From an uncultured Polaribacter sp. (lineage in GTDB: Bacteria > Bacteroidota > Bacteroidia > Flavobacteriales > Flavobacteriaceae): DNA of 64,000 nucleotides. Each line of letters begins with the position of its first letter. Position 1 is the first letter of the stretch. Position numbers and translations under genes: made by a program. The notes beneath the pieces are model-generated. The model was not told the DNA's origin, made no database searches, and was given only the letters and a program-made list of their open reading frames with translations. The DNA is taken from NCBI RefSeq assembly GCF_947503875.1, contig NZ_CANNFH010000007.1, positions 116,811-180,810 on the forward strand, given 5' to 3'. This document shows, piece after piece, positions 51,705 through 60,937 of this stretch.

Positions 51705-54497
51705 ATGAAGAGAGACATTTCGCAAGTAAATCCTAAGGAAAACATTATTATTAAAGGTGCAAAATTGCACAACTTAAAAAATATAGATGTTGTAATTCCA
51801 AGAAATAAATTAGTAGTAATTACTGGGCTTTCTGGCTCTGGTAAATCTTCTTTGGCTTTTGATACGCTTTATGCAGAAGGACAAAGACGTTACGTAGAAA
51901 GTTTAAGTTCTTATGCGCGCCAATTTTTGGGTAAATTAGACAAACCAAAGGTAGATTATATTAAAGGTATTGCCCCAGCAATTGCCATAGAACAAAAAGT
52001 AAACTCAACAAACCCAAGATCTACAGTTGGTACAAGCACAGAAATTTACGATTATATAAAATTATTATTTGCTAGAATTGGCAAAACCTACTCGCCTATT
52101 TCTGGAGACGAAGTAAAAAAAGATACAGTTACAGATGTTGTAAAATTCATTCAAAAATTTGAAGAAAAAACCAAACTTTTACTGCTTGCACCAATAACTA
52201 TTGATGAAAACAGAGATTTAAAAACCGTTTTACAAGTTTTAGAACAACAAGGCTACGCACGTTTAAAATGGAATGATAAAGTACACAGAATTCCGAATTT
52301 TCCACAAGAGGAGTTTAAAAATGAACCTTTATATTTAGTTGTAGATAGAATTGTAACTAAAAATGATGAAGACTTTTACAATAGATTAGCAGATGCTATA
52401 CAAACTGCTTTCTTTGAAGGAAAAGGAATTTGTTTTGTAGAAAATTTGGCAGACAATAAAGTATCTGAATTTAGCAATAAATTCGATTTAGATGGCATGT
52501 CTTTCTTAGAACCAAACACCCATTTGTTTAGTTTTAACAATCCTTATGGTGCTTGCCCAACTTGCGAAGGTTATGGAAACGTAATTGGTATAGATGCAGA
52601 TTTAGTTATACCAAATACAGGTTTATCTATTATGGAAGACGCAATTTTTCCGTTTAAAACACCTTCTTACGTTCATTATAAAGAAGCGTTAATAGATGTT
52701 GCATATCAATTTGATATTCCAATACACAAACCTTGGTTTCAGCTTACAGAAAAACAAAAAGATTTGGTTTGGTCTGGTAATCAAGCTTTTTACGGAATAA
52801 ATCACTTTTTTACCGTTTTAGAAGAAAAAAGCTATAAAATTCAGAATAGAGTTATGCTTTCTCGCTATCGTGGAAAAACAAAATGCACCACTTGTAACGG
52901 CAAACGTTTGCGAGAAGAAACCAATTACGTAAAAATTAATAACAAAAACATATCTGATTTAGTAGCATTGCCTTTAGATGAACTTTCTGTATTCTTTAAA
53001 AATTTAAAGCTAGACAAATACCAAGAAAAAATAGGAAAACGTTTACTTACAGAAATTAACAATAGATTGCAATTTTTAACCAATGTTGGTCTAAATTATT
53101 TAACCATCAACAGAACTTCTAACACACTTTCTGGTGGTGAAAGTCAGCGTATAAACTTAGCCACTTCTTTAGGCAGTTCTTTGGTAGGTTCTATGTATAT
53201 TTTAGATGAACCAAGTATAGGTTTACACCCAAAAGATACAGAACGTTTAATTGGCGTGCTAAAAGATTTAAGAGATTTAGGCAATACAGTTGTTGTGGTA
53301 GAGCATGATGAAGACATTATGAAAGAAGCCGACTATATTATAGATATTGGTCCAGAAGCTGGTACTTTTGGTGGTAACGTAGTGGCTGAAGGAGATTTTG
53401 CAGCAATTCTAAAATCAGAATCTTTAACTGCAAAATACCTTAATGAAGATTTAAAAATTGAAGTACCCAAAAAACGTAGAACTTCAAAAAATAAAATTGA
53501 AATTTTAGGCGCAAGAGAACACAACTTGCAAAATATAGATGTAACCTTTCCTTTAAATTGTTTAAGTGTAATTACAGGTGTTTCTGGTTCTGGAAAAAGT
53601 ACATTGGTAAAGAAAATTTTATACCCAACAATGCAAAAAAAATTAGTGGGTTATGGAGATAAAATTGGCCAGCATACAGCTGTAAAAGGAGATTTTAACA
53701 CTTTAAAAAACATAGAATTTATAGACCAAAATCCAATTGGGCGTTCTTCACGTTCAAATCCCGTTACTTATATTAAGGCTTATGACGATATTCGTGCGTT
53801 GTTTTCCAATCAAAAATTAGCAAAAGTTAGAAACTACAAACCCAAACATTTTTCTTTTAATGTAGAAGGCGGGCGCTGTGAAACCTGCAAAGGAGAAGGC
53901 GAAGTAACTATAGAAATGCAATTTATGGCAGACGTGCATTTAGAATGTGACGTTTGTAACGGAAAACGCTTTAAAAAAGAGGTATTAGAAGTAAAATTTT
54001 ACGAAAAAACCATAGACGATATTTTAAATTTAACTATAGATGATGCCGTTGCTTTTTTCAAAGAAAATTTAGTAACTAAAATTGCTAAAAAACTACAACC
54101 TTTGCAAGACGTTGGTTTGGGCTATGTTACTTTAGGGCAGTCATCTTCTACCCTTTCTGGTGGTGAGGCACAACGTATAAAATTGGCATCATTTTTAGTA
54201 AAAGGTACCACAAAAGACAAAACACTATTTATTTTTGATGAACCCACAACAGGTTTGCATTTTCACGATATTAAAAAGCTATTGGCAAGTTTTAATGCAC
54301 TTATAGAACGCGGGCATTCTATAATTGTAATAGAGCATAATATAGAATTAATTAAGTGTGCAGATTATATTATAGACCTTGGTTTAGAAGGTGGTAAAAA
54401 TGGCGGAAGTTTACTTTTTCAGGGTACTCCAGAAGATTTGGCAAAAAATAAAAAATCGTATACCTCTAAATATTTGGCAGAGAAATTAGTGCTTTAA
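51705..54497 (+). CDS. uvrA: Excinuclease ABC subunit A
   Basis: A 930-residue damage sensor of nucleotide excision repair. Two ABC modules: Walker A GLSGSGKSSLAFDTLYAEGQ and GVSGSGKSTLVKKILYP, signatures LSGGESQRINLATSL and LSGGEAQRIKLASFL, Walker B YILDEPSIGLHPKD and FIFDEPTTGLHFHD. Zinc cysteines are present: CPTCEGYG with CTTCNGKRL, and CETCKGEG with CDVCNGKRF. Length and order are standard. The region upstream is shared with the divergent sigma gene. Confidence 0.96.
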   Translation: MKRDISQVNPKENIIIKGAKLHNLKNIDVVIPRNKLVVITGLSGSGKSSLAFDTLYAEGQRRYVESLSSYARQFLGKLDKPKVDYIKGIAPAIAIEQKVNSTNPRSTVGTSTEIYDYIKLLFARIGKTYSPISGDEVKKDTVTDVVKFIQKFEEKTKLLLLAPITIDENRDLKTVLQVLEQQGYARLKWNDKVHRIPNFPQEEFKNEPLYLVVDRIVTKNDEDFYNRLADAIQTAFFEGKGICFVENLADNKVSEFSNKFDLDGMSFLEPNTHLFSFNNPYGACPTCEGYGNVIGIDADLVIPNTGLSIMEDAIFPFKTPSYVHYKEALIDVAYQFDIPIHKPWFQLTEKQKDLVWSGNQAFYGINHFFTVLEEKSYKIQNRVMLSRYRGKTKCTTCNGKRLREETNYVKINNKNISDLVALPLDELSVFFKNLKLDKYQEKIGKRLLTEINNRLQFLTNVGLNYLTINRTSNTLSGGESQRINLATSLGSSLVGSMYILDEPSIGLHPKDTERLIGVLKDLRDLGNTVVVVEHDEDIMKEADYIIDIGPEAGTFGGNVVAEGDFAAILKSESLTAKYLNEDLKIEVPKKRRTSKNKIEILGAREHNLQNIDVTFPLNCLSVITGVSGSGKSTLVKKILYPTMQKKLVGYGDKIGQHTAVKGDFNTLKNIEFIDQNPIGRSSRSNPVTYIKAYDDIRALFSNQKLAKVRNYKPKHFSFNVEGGRCETCKGEGEVTIEMQFMADVHLECDVCNGKRFKKEVLEVKFYEKTIDDILNLTIDDAVAFFKENLVTKIAKKLQPLQDVGLGYVTLGQSSSTLSGGEAQRIKLASFLVKGTTKDKTLFIFDEPTTGLHFHDIKKLLASFNALIERGHSIIVIEHNIELIKCADYIIDLGLEGGKNGGSLLFQGTPEDLAKNKKSYTSKYLAEKLVL

Positions 54498-55086
54498 TTT
54501 TTTTTGAAGCTATTTCCTGCTTTCACCACTCGCTTTGCACAAAAAAGTGCAAGAGCTCAAACAAATGGTTCAATCAGGGCTAAACTCGTTTGCTAACTAT
54601 ATTACAAATAGCAAGTAAACCCAATTTTAAAAACCAATTTCACTAATCCCTCAAAGGGTTCAAAACCCTTTGAGGGATAAAATAAAACCCAACTATGAAC
54701 TAACAATTTTTTATGTAAACGCATACATCAGATAAAATAATACGGTAAAAAACAACTTACAATTTTAAAAATAAAGTGAGTTCCATTTAAAAAAAACACT
54801 ATTTGCTAACAATTACAACTTCTAATATTAAAAATCAATGTCATTTCAACTTTATAGGGAATTCTCAAACTAAGTAAGAAATTTCTCAAGTACACTGAGT
54901 TACGTTTGAAATTGCAGAAATCAACAAATTTTTAGCTACATAGAAAACATAAACTATAATAGTTATATAGAATTCAGGTTAAACTACGAATTCTAATTGA
55001 TACTTCACGAATTCTAATACAGGGCAAATTTAACTTTTTTTCCGTTTTACTTTTACAGTGTATTAACACCTAAAAAAGTAAAAATT
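54498..55086. other. Gene-free stretch of 589 bases with hairpins and a REP-like unit
   Basis: No frame above 30 codons looks real. Contents: a short hairpin TTGCAC AAAAAA GTGCAA near 54535, a perfect 13-pair hairpin at 54648-54676 and a diverged REP-like unit at about 54839-54914 (TGTCATTTCAAC with a partner GTTACGTTTGAAATTGCA). The direct repeat ACGAATTCTA occurs twice near 54988 and 55008. The stretch reads like an accumulation of decayed repeat material after uvrA. Confidence 0.6.
54648..54676. terminator. Perfect 13-pair hairpin downstream of uvrA
   Basis: CCCTCAAAGGGTT, three-base loop CAA, AACCCTTTGAGGG. It is far stronger than anything else nearby, but no T run follows on either side (AT-rich ATAAAATAAAA on the plus strand), so a terminator is only one possibility; mobile repeat or RNA element are others. 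Confidence 0.45.
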
Positions 55087-56178
55087 ATGAAAACATTTGT
55101 AAAAACCACCACATTTTTAGTAGCAAGTATTTTAACTACTTCCCTATTTATCAGTTGCAATTCTTCCGAAGAAAAAACACCAAAAACTCCAAAAGTTATT
55201 GTACAAAACACAATACCCATTCCCAAAAAAGTGGCAGCCAAAGTTTATCAAAAACCAATTGTATTTATTGCTGGCTTTGATAAGGGTACTGAAAATTTTT
55301 ATGCAAATGCCAGAACATATTTTAAAGAAAAAGGATTAAAAGTAATTGATGGCCAATATTCTTTAGAAGAAATAATTTTATGGTTAAATAAAAACGGAAA
55401 GTCAAATCCATTTGGCGAAATTCATATTGTAAACAAGAGCAACCCTTACAAAGGCATGAATTTAGAAACTACAATTCATGGTAATAAAATAACTGCAGAA
55501 ACTTTAAGAAGAACAATTACACAAGGAACTTTACCAACACTAGAAAACGTTGTAAATAACAATTCTAAAATAATATTTCATGCCTCTGGATTGATAGAAA
55601 ATTTAGAATTGCTAAGAACATTAAAAGATGCTTTTCATGCCAAAGAAAATCCAAAAGTAGTGGCATCTCCTTATCATACTATTTTTGGCGGCAAATTTTC
55701 TAATCACTATTTAGCAAAACCTTTTTATGTATTTTATCCCACTGCAAATTCACCTGGTATCACAGATTTGTCTAAAGAAATTGCAAAAAAATACCCAGAA
55801 GAAACAGAAATAAATTGGTATGATGCTTTAAATAATAGTGAAGAAAGATATGTTGGAGAAGCATTTACCACACAATTCTCCATACCAATTAAATGGGAAT
55901 TCGATTTTCATAACACAGATAATGAAATGCCAAATTTTAAAATTTCTGAAGAAGTTATGGATTGGATAGAACAAGATGATTTGTTAATGGCAGAGTTGGA
56001 AAAATACAAGATTCCTGTGGAAAAATTTAGATGGAATTGGAAAGCAAAAGGGAGCAAATTAACCATTAGAGGCAGGGCTACAGGACTGTGCGTACTTAAA
56101 CCGTTAATTAAACCTTATGGCGATTTAAAGCATGTAAAGCCAGACACCAACAATAAACGTTTGTATGCTTTAAAATAA
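55087..56178 (+). CDS. Lipoprotein of unknown function
   Basis: A 363-residue protein with lipobox LFISC (Cys24) after a signal of normal shape, then a proline- and lysine-rich linker (KTPKTPKV). The folded part opens with KPIVFIAGFDKGTENFYANA, an alpha/beta start, followed by GEIHIVNKSNPYKGMNL and KIIFHASGLIENLELLRTL, which recall a caspase-like or Rossmann-like alpha/beta layout, but I do not recognise a family. It lies alone between a repeat-filled gap and the sensor kinase operon. Confidence 0.75.
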   Translation: MKTFVKTTTFLVASILTTSLFISCNSSEEKTPKTPKVIVQNTIPIPKKVAAKVYQKPIVFIAGFDKGTENFYANARTYFKEKGLKVIDGQYSLEEIILWLNKNGKSNPFGEIHIVNKSNPYKGMNLETTIHGNKITAETLRRTITQGTLPTLENVVNNNSKIIFHASGLIENLELLRTLKDAFHAKENPKVVASPYHTIFGGKFSNHYLAKPFYVFYPTANSPGITDLSKEIAKKYPEETEINWYDALNNSEERYVGEAFTTQFSIPIKWEFDFHNTDNEMPNFKISEEVMDWIEQDDLLMAELEKYKIPVEKFRWNWKAKGSKLTIRGRATGLCVLKPLIKPYGDLKHVKPDTNNKRLYALK

Positions 56179-56226
56179 AGTGTAGATTAAAATATTGTAA
56201 GTAAATAAACGTCGTTACCTAAAAAC

Positions 56227-56258
56227 TCTGTGTAATGGCGTTTTAATTAGTAAGTTTG
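56227..56258 (+). promoter_or_regulatory. Promoter box just before the sensor kinase start codon
   Basis: TCTG, 20 bases, TAAGTTTG: a full match at -7 and three of four at -33. The box ends six bases before the ATG at 56264, so transcription would start at or just inside the annotated start codon. Confidence 0.35.
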
Positions 56259-56263
56259 TTTTT

Positions 56264-58303
56264 ATGAAATTAATTTTAAAAAATTTCTTAGCAGTTGTTG
56301 CAAATTTTCTTTTAAATTTTAAAAGAAGTTTGTCTACAATACTTATGCTGCATTGTTTGCATTCAGCAGCCCAAGAAAATACTTTTAAAAAAATAACTGG
56401 GTCTAAAAACTTTAAGATACATACAATTACACAAGATGACTACAATAATATTTGGCTAGCCACCAATAAAGGCTTAGTTAAGTATGATGGAATTGCATTA
56501 AAAAATTACGATTTTAAAATCGGGAATTCTTCGCAAGAAGTACAAACCTTATTCAGTAAAAATGATTCTTTATTTATTGGAAAAAATAAAAGCATAAACT
56601 TAAAAACAAAAGACACACTTTTAACTTTTGAATCCAAAAGTGTACAGAAAATAGTAGAGCATAACAATCAGTATTATTTTGCTACAAACCAAGGTGTTTG
56701 GCATTTTAGAGGCGATTATTTGCAACCTTTAAAAACCAAATACAATTTAGATTTTTCTTTAATAAATGATATTTTATTTTACGATAACAGCTTTATAGTA
56801 GCGAGTAATAGTGGCCTTTGGAAATTAGATGCGCTTATAAAACCCAAAAAGATTACAAAGCTAAGTTCTGGCGAATTTTCTTCACTTTTAAAAATAGAAA
56901 ACAAATTATTTGTACTTAAAAATAAAAATGAAATTTTAGAAGTAAAAGAAGATCATAAGCTCGACTTAAAATACATTTTAAATGAAATAAATACGATTAA
57001 AAATATTGATGATAAAATTTATGTAATTTCTAAAAACAACGGAATTGATGTTTTAAATGCAACCACTTTTATTTTTGAAAAAAGACTAAATAAGTACAAT
57101 AGTAATTTAAACTCTAATACTATTTACACTGCTTTTCAAGATAGCGAAAAAAATGTATTTATTGCTTCAAATACTGGCTTATACCTTAAAAAAAATACAA
57201 GTATAACAGCATATACAAAGCTACAAATAGCAGATATAAGCATTAATTATACTCCTTTAAATAAAAGTATTCAAACAAATAGCAACAATGCTTTGCAGCT
57301 AAATCGAGATCAAAATAACATTGCTTTTTTATTGCAAAGTATTTCAATTTGCAACCCAAAAAGTATTGTTTATAGGCATCAATTAAACAACGGTGAATTT
57401 TCTCCTTGGAGCACTCAAAATCAAATTAATTTTGCAAATTTAGAAAGTGGCAAGTATACTTTTATCGCGCAAAGCAAATTTATAAACAGTAATAAAATAA
57501 CTTCAGAAAAATTTCATTTTTCAATAGATAAACCCATCTATAAAAAAGTTTGGTTTATTACCCTTTGTATTGTTTTATTCTGTTTAGTTGCCGCTAGTTT
57601 ACTAGAAATTTATATTCGTAAGCTTAAAAAGAAAAATGAACAAAAAGTTACCGCCTTAAAATTAGAAAACCATCTCTTGTCTTTAGAGCAAAAAGCATTG
57701 CAATTACAAATGAATCCGCATTTTATTTTTAATGTGTTAAATGGTATAAAAGCATTAGGTAATACCAACAATAAAAAAGAGTTAAACAGTACTATTTCTC
57801 AGTTTGCAGTGCTTTTAAGAAGTGTTTTAAACAATTCTAATTTAGCAGAAATTAGTTTAAAAGAAGAAATAAATACGCTTAAAAACTATTTGTTTTTAGA
57901 GCAAAAAATGAATACAAATGCCTTTGAATTTAGCATTACAGAAAACTTAAATAGTATAGATGCAGAAGAAATTTTAATTCCGCCAATGTTAATACAGCCT
58001 TTTGTTGAAAACGCTGTAAAACATGGAATTTCTAAAATCCAAAAAAAGGGAGAAATCGAAATTAGTTTTAAAGTAAATCATCGTTTTTTAGAATGTTGCA
58101 TTACAGATAACGGAATTGGTATTTATGAATCTCAAAAAAACAAATCACATAAAAGCCATAATTCCTTGGCTTTAAAAATAACTAAAGAAAGAATTAAAAA
58201 CCTGAATAAGTACGCTAATTTTACAATTAAAGAATTGAAAAACAAAACTGAAGTTAAAGGCACTTCTATTCAGTTTAAAATACCTTTAAAAACAGATTTT
58301 TAA
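56264..58303 (+). CDS. LytS-like sensor histidine kinase with propeller-type periplasmic domain
   Basis: A 679-residue two-component sensor. An N-terminal hydrophobic signal part (about 1-37), beta-propeller repeats (about 40-320: DDYNNIWLATNKGLVKYDGI, QDSEKNVFIASNTGLYLKKN), a Y_Y_Y-like domain (SGKYTFIAQSKF), one membrane segment (about 428-450), a coiled coil, the His_kinase motif QMNPHFIFNVLNGIKALGNT and an ATPase domain (ENAVKHGISKI, then NGIGIYE). It phosphorylates the LytTR regulator downstream. The start is uncertain because a promoter box lies six bases before it; a TTG or Met further in would still leave a signal segment. Operon with the next two genes. Confidence 0.9.
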   Translation: MKLILKNFLAVVANFLLNFKRSLSTILMLHCLHSAAQENTFKKITGSKNFKIHTITQDDYNNIWLATNKGLVKYDGIALKNYDFKIGNSSQEVQTLFSKNDSLFIGKNKSINLKTKDTLLTFESKSVQKIVEHNNQYYFATNQGVWHFRGDYLQPLKTKYNLDFSLINDILFYDNSFIVASNSGLWKLDALIKPKKITKLSSGEFSSLLKIENKLFVLKNKNEILEVKEDHKLDLKYILNEINTIKNIDDKIYVISKNNGIDVLNATTFIFEKRLNKYNSNLNSNTIYTAFQDSEKNVFIASNTGLYLKKNTSITAYTKLQIADISINYTPLNKSIQTNSNNALQLNRDQNNIAFLLQSISICNPKSIVYRHQLNNGEFSPWSTQNQINFANLESGKYTFIAQSKFINSNKITSEKFHFSIDKPIYKKVWFITLCIVLFCLVAASLLEIYIRKLKKKNEQKVTALKLENHLLSLEQKALQLQMNPHFIFNVLNGIKALGNTNNKKELNSTISQFAVLLRSVLNNSNLAEISLKEEINTLKNYLFLEQKMNTNAFEFSITENLNSIDAEEILIPPMLIQPFVENAVKHGISKIQKKGEIEISFKVNHRFLECCITDNGIGIYESQKNKSHKSHNSLALKITKERIKNLNKYANFTIKELKNKTEVKGTSIQFKIPLKTDF

Positions 58304-58308
58304 ACAAA

Positions 58309-59150
58309 ATGAAAAAAAGAAAGTTTATAAAGAAGTCGCTTTTAAGTGCCACAGGACTTTTCTTAGCAACCGGAATTTACTCTTGGCAAGTAGAACCTTT
58401 TTGGTTAGAGTTTGTAAAAAAAATATGCCTATTAAGATTTTACCTGAGCATCTTGTTGGTAAAACACTCATGCAAATTAGCGACATACATGTGGGAAACA
58501 GGTTTAATTATCAATTTATAATTGATTCTTTTAAAAAAGCAAAGCTGTATAAACCAGGTTTTGTAATGTATACAGGAGATTATGTTTCTTACGAAGATGA
58601 GCAACAATTTAAGCAATTACAAGAGGTAATGCAAAAGCCTGTTTTAGGTAATTTAGGTACTTTTGGCATTCTTGGAAATCATGATTATGGGATAAATTGG
58701 TACCAACAAGAAGTTGCCGATCAGATTAATACCATTTTAGAAGATTCTGGAGTTACAATGCTCAACAATCAACAAAAAGAAAATAGTGGTTTATATATTA
58801 CCGGTTTAGACGATTATTGGGGATTAAATTTTAACCCTAAAAAAGTGCTTTCAGAAATGAATCATAATAAAGCAAACTTAATACTATGTGATAATCCAGA
58901 TTTTTGTGATTTAGATGTTTGGGGCAAATATTCTGGTTGGATTTTATCTGGTCACACAAATGGAGGCCAAGTAAAACCACCTTTTTTAAAACCACCTGTA
59001 TTGCCTGTAAAAAACAAGCGATATACTGCTGGAGAAATTCCATTAAAAAAAGGCCGTACACTTTATATAAACAGCGCTTTAGGTAACTCTCGTCAAATTC
59101 GTTTTAATGTAAGACCAGAAATTACTTTATTTACACTAAAAAAAGCATAA
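58309..59150 (+). CDS. Metallophosphoesterase interrupted by a frameshift at an A8 run
   Basis: Two ORFs in different frames make one protein of about 280 residues. The first begins MKKRKFIKKSLLSATGLFLA, an export or anchor signal, and reads EPFWLEFVKK up to an A8 run (58416-58423). The other frame continues NMPIKILPEHLVGKTLMQIS with all phosphoesterase motifs: ISDIHVG, YTGDYVSY, LGNHDYG and LSGHTNGGQ. Joining them needs one extra A or a -1 slip at A-AAA-AAA. It lies between the sensor kinase and the response regulator, five and three bases apart. UDP-diacylglucosamine pyrophosphatase-like or YkuE-like activity is possible; the substrate is unknown. The shift may be a sequencing error, phase switch or slippage. 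Confidence 0.8.
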
Positions 59151-59153
59151 AAA

Positions 59154-59903
59154 ATGAACAAAACAACAGCCATTTTAGTAGAAGATAATCCTTTAGCATT
59201 AGAAATGCTAGAAAATGATATAAGCACTAATCACAAAGATTTAACGCTGGTTGGCAAAGCAAAATCTGTTGTTGAAGCCGCAAAATTACTAAGAACAATA
59301 ACACCTGACATTTTATTTTTAGATATAATGTTGGGAGACGGAACAGGATTTGATATTTTAGAAATTTTCCCCGATTTAACTTCTAAAATTATTTTTGTTA
59401 CAGCAAGCGATGCTTATGCTATTAAAGCTTTTAAGTTTGCAGCAATAGATTATATTTTAAAACCATATACAGACAAAGATTTGGCAAATGCAATTGCCAA
59501 AGCATTTTCTCAAATTCAACCAAAAAACGAACAATTAAGTGTTTTAAAGCAAGCGATTACTGCTCCAAATTCTAGTTTAGAAAAAATATCTTTACATACC
59601 ACAGAAAAAATAATTGTGGCTAATATTATCGATATCATTCGCTGTAAATCTGATAATAATTATACTACTTTCTTTTTTAAAGATAGCTCTAAAATACTAG
59701 TTTCTAAAACCTTAAAGTTTTACGCAGATTTATTAAAAGAAGTTGGCTTTATTAGAGTGCATCAAAGTCATTTAATCAACACAAAGTATATTAAAGAATT
59801 TATAAAATCTGATGGTGGTTATTTAATGCTTACCGATAATTCTAATGTGCCTGTTTCAGTAAGAAAAAGAACAGAAGTTTTAGAGGTTTTGAATTCTTTT
59901 TGA
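59154..59903 (+). CDS. LytTR-family response regulator
   Basis: A 249-residue protein. Receiver domain (about 5-120) with acidic pocket VEDN, phospho-acceptor Asp57 in LFLDIMLGDG, switch FVTAS, and Lys in ILKPYTD. A linker leads to the LytTR DNA-binding domain (about 145-245): DNNYTTFFFKDSSKILVSKT and FIRVHQSHLINTKYIKEF. It is the partner of the LytS-like kinase two genes upstream. Targets are not known. Confidence 0.93.
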   Translation: MNKTTAILVEDNPLALEMLENDISTNHKDLTLVGKAKSVVEAAKLLRTITPDILFLDIMLGDGTGFDILEIFPDLTSKIIFVTASDAYAIKAFKFAAIDYILKPYTDKDLANAIAKAFSQIQPKNEQLSVLKQAITAPNSSLEKISLHTTEKIIVANIIDIIRCKSDNNYTTFFFKDSSKILVSKTLKFYADLLKEVGFIRVHQSHLINTKYIKEFIKSDGGYLMLTDNSNVPVSVRKRTEVLEVLNSF

Positions 59904-59993
59904 TGCTAATTTGTGGGAACTACGAATTCATTGGTTTTCATTTTGCACACATTATAAATTTGATAATAAATAACAAGGTGTGAGCTACAGTAT

Positions 59994-60021
59994 GGGACTT
60001 CTCACTACATTCGAAGTGACA
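59994..60021. repeat. Half of a REP-like element
   Basis: GGGACTTCTCACTACATTCGAAGTGACA resembles the right half of the repeat family at 42 kb (ATTTCTCCACAAGTTCGAAATGACA). No left half was found. Confidence 0.45.
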
Positions 60022-60050
60022 ATTTGAGTTTTAATCCAAATTTCGGATAC

Positions 60051-60079
60051 AAAAAAAGTCTTTCTATTTCTAGAAAGAC
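60051..60079 (-). terminator. Terminator of tRNA-His
   Basis: On the minus strand GTCTTTCTA GAAA TAGAAAGAC TTTTTTT: a nine-pair stem with a GNRA loop and a T run, ten bases after the tRNA. Confidence 0.8.
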
Positions 60080-60089
60080 TCTTGTTTTG

Positions 60090-60164
60090 GGTGGAAGACG
60101 GGACTCGAACCCGCGACACTCGGTACCACAAACCGATACTCTAACCAACTGAGCTACAACCACC
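60090..60164 (-). tRNA. tRNA-His (anticodon GTG) with mispaired acceptor stem
   Basis: The minus strand folds as a tRNA: D arm AGCTCAGTTGGTTAGAGT, anticodon stem TCGGT/ACCGA with loop TTGTGGT (anticodon GTG), T arm GCGGG TTCGAGT CCCGT. The extra G at -1 pairs with C73, as expected for tRNA-His. The CCA end is not encoded. In the acceptor, GTGGTTG against CTTCCAC leaves two adjacent T-T mismatches at positions 5-68 and 6-67. Confidence 0.93.
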
Positions 60165-60179
60165 ATATAATTGCGGATG

Positions 60180-60211
60180 CAAATATAAATGTTTTTTCTA
60201 TTTTAACACAA
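60180..60211 (-). promoter_or_regulatory. Promoter of tRNA-His
   Basis: On the minus strand TTG, 21 bases, TATATTTG (full TAnnTTTG). Transcription would start about nine bases before the tRNA. Confidence 0.5.
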
Positions 60212-60218
60212 TAAAAAA

Positions 60219-60935
60219 TTAAATTAATTTATCTAAATTTTCTACAGCTACGTAACGTTCTGTGGTAAAAGCTTCTGCATGCTCTGCTCCTATTAATCTG
60301 CCTAAATCTCTTGCTCTATAATTTATGCTATCTGTAAAGTTTTTACTAGTTATTGGCGTTTCTGGCTCCTTACTTTTTGGGTCGTAAAACTGAGAAGTAT
60401 ATGCCATAACTGCTTTTTCTTTAATTTCCATAAAACCAGTTACATCAACCACAAAATTAGGCTCAATATTTTTCCATTGTATGTAATGGTAGACTTGCTT
60501 AGGTCTCCATTTTTCTTGAAGTTTCCCATCTAATTTTGTTTCAATTTTTAAAAGTCCGCTTAAAAAACAAGCATCAGAAACCAATTTACTCCCTTTACCA
60601 TGATCTATATGCCTGTCATCAATTGCATTACACAAAACAATTTCTGGCCTATATTTACGAATCATTTTTATAATTTCTAGTTGATGTTTTTCATCATTAA
60701 TAAAAAAACCATCTCTAAATTTTAAGTTTTCGCGCGCTACAACGCCAAGAATTTTACCTGCATTTGTAGCTTCAATAAATCTTAATTCCGCAGAACCTCT
60801 TGTGCCTAATTCACCTTGAGTTAAATCTACAATACCTACTTTTTTACCCAAAGAAACTTCTTTGGCTATAGTTGCACCACAACCCAACTCCACATCATCT
60901 GGATGCGCACCAAAAGCTAAAATATCTAATTTCAT
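60219..60935 (-). CDS. bshB1: Bacillithiol biosynthesis deacetylase BshB1
   Basis: A 238-residue zinc-dependent LmbE-type deacetylase. FGAHPDDVELGCGATI holds the zinc ligands and catalytic aspartate, RHIDHGKGSKLV the third ligand, and the middle part VDLTQGELGTRGSAELR is typical of BshB1. It removes the acetyl group from GlcNAc-malate during bacillithiol synthesis. It follows the PLP enzyme by two bases. No bshA or bshC is in the window. Confidence 0.92.
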   Translation of the reverse strand: MKLDILAFGAHPDDVELGCGATIAKEVSLGKKVGIVDLTQGELGTRGSAELRFIEATNAGKILGVVARENLKFRDGFFINDEKHQLEIIKMIRKYRPEIVLCNAIDDRHIDHGKGSKLVSDACFLSGLLKIETKLDGKLQEKWRPKQVYHYIQWKNIEPNFVVDVTGFMEIKEKAVMAYTSQFYDPKSKEPETPITSKNFTDSINYRARDLGRLIGAEHAEAFTTERYVAVENLDKLI

Positions 60936-60937
60936 TA

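Noticed and set aside
54498-54640. Decayed gene after uvrA
   Set aside because: No frame gave a recognisable protein; better described as repeat material.
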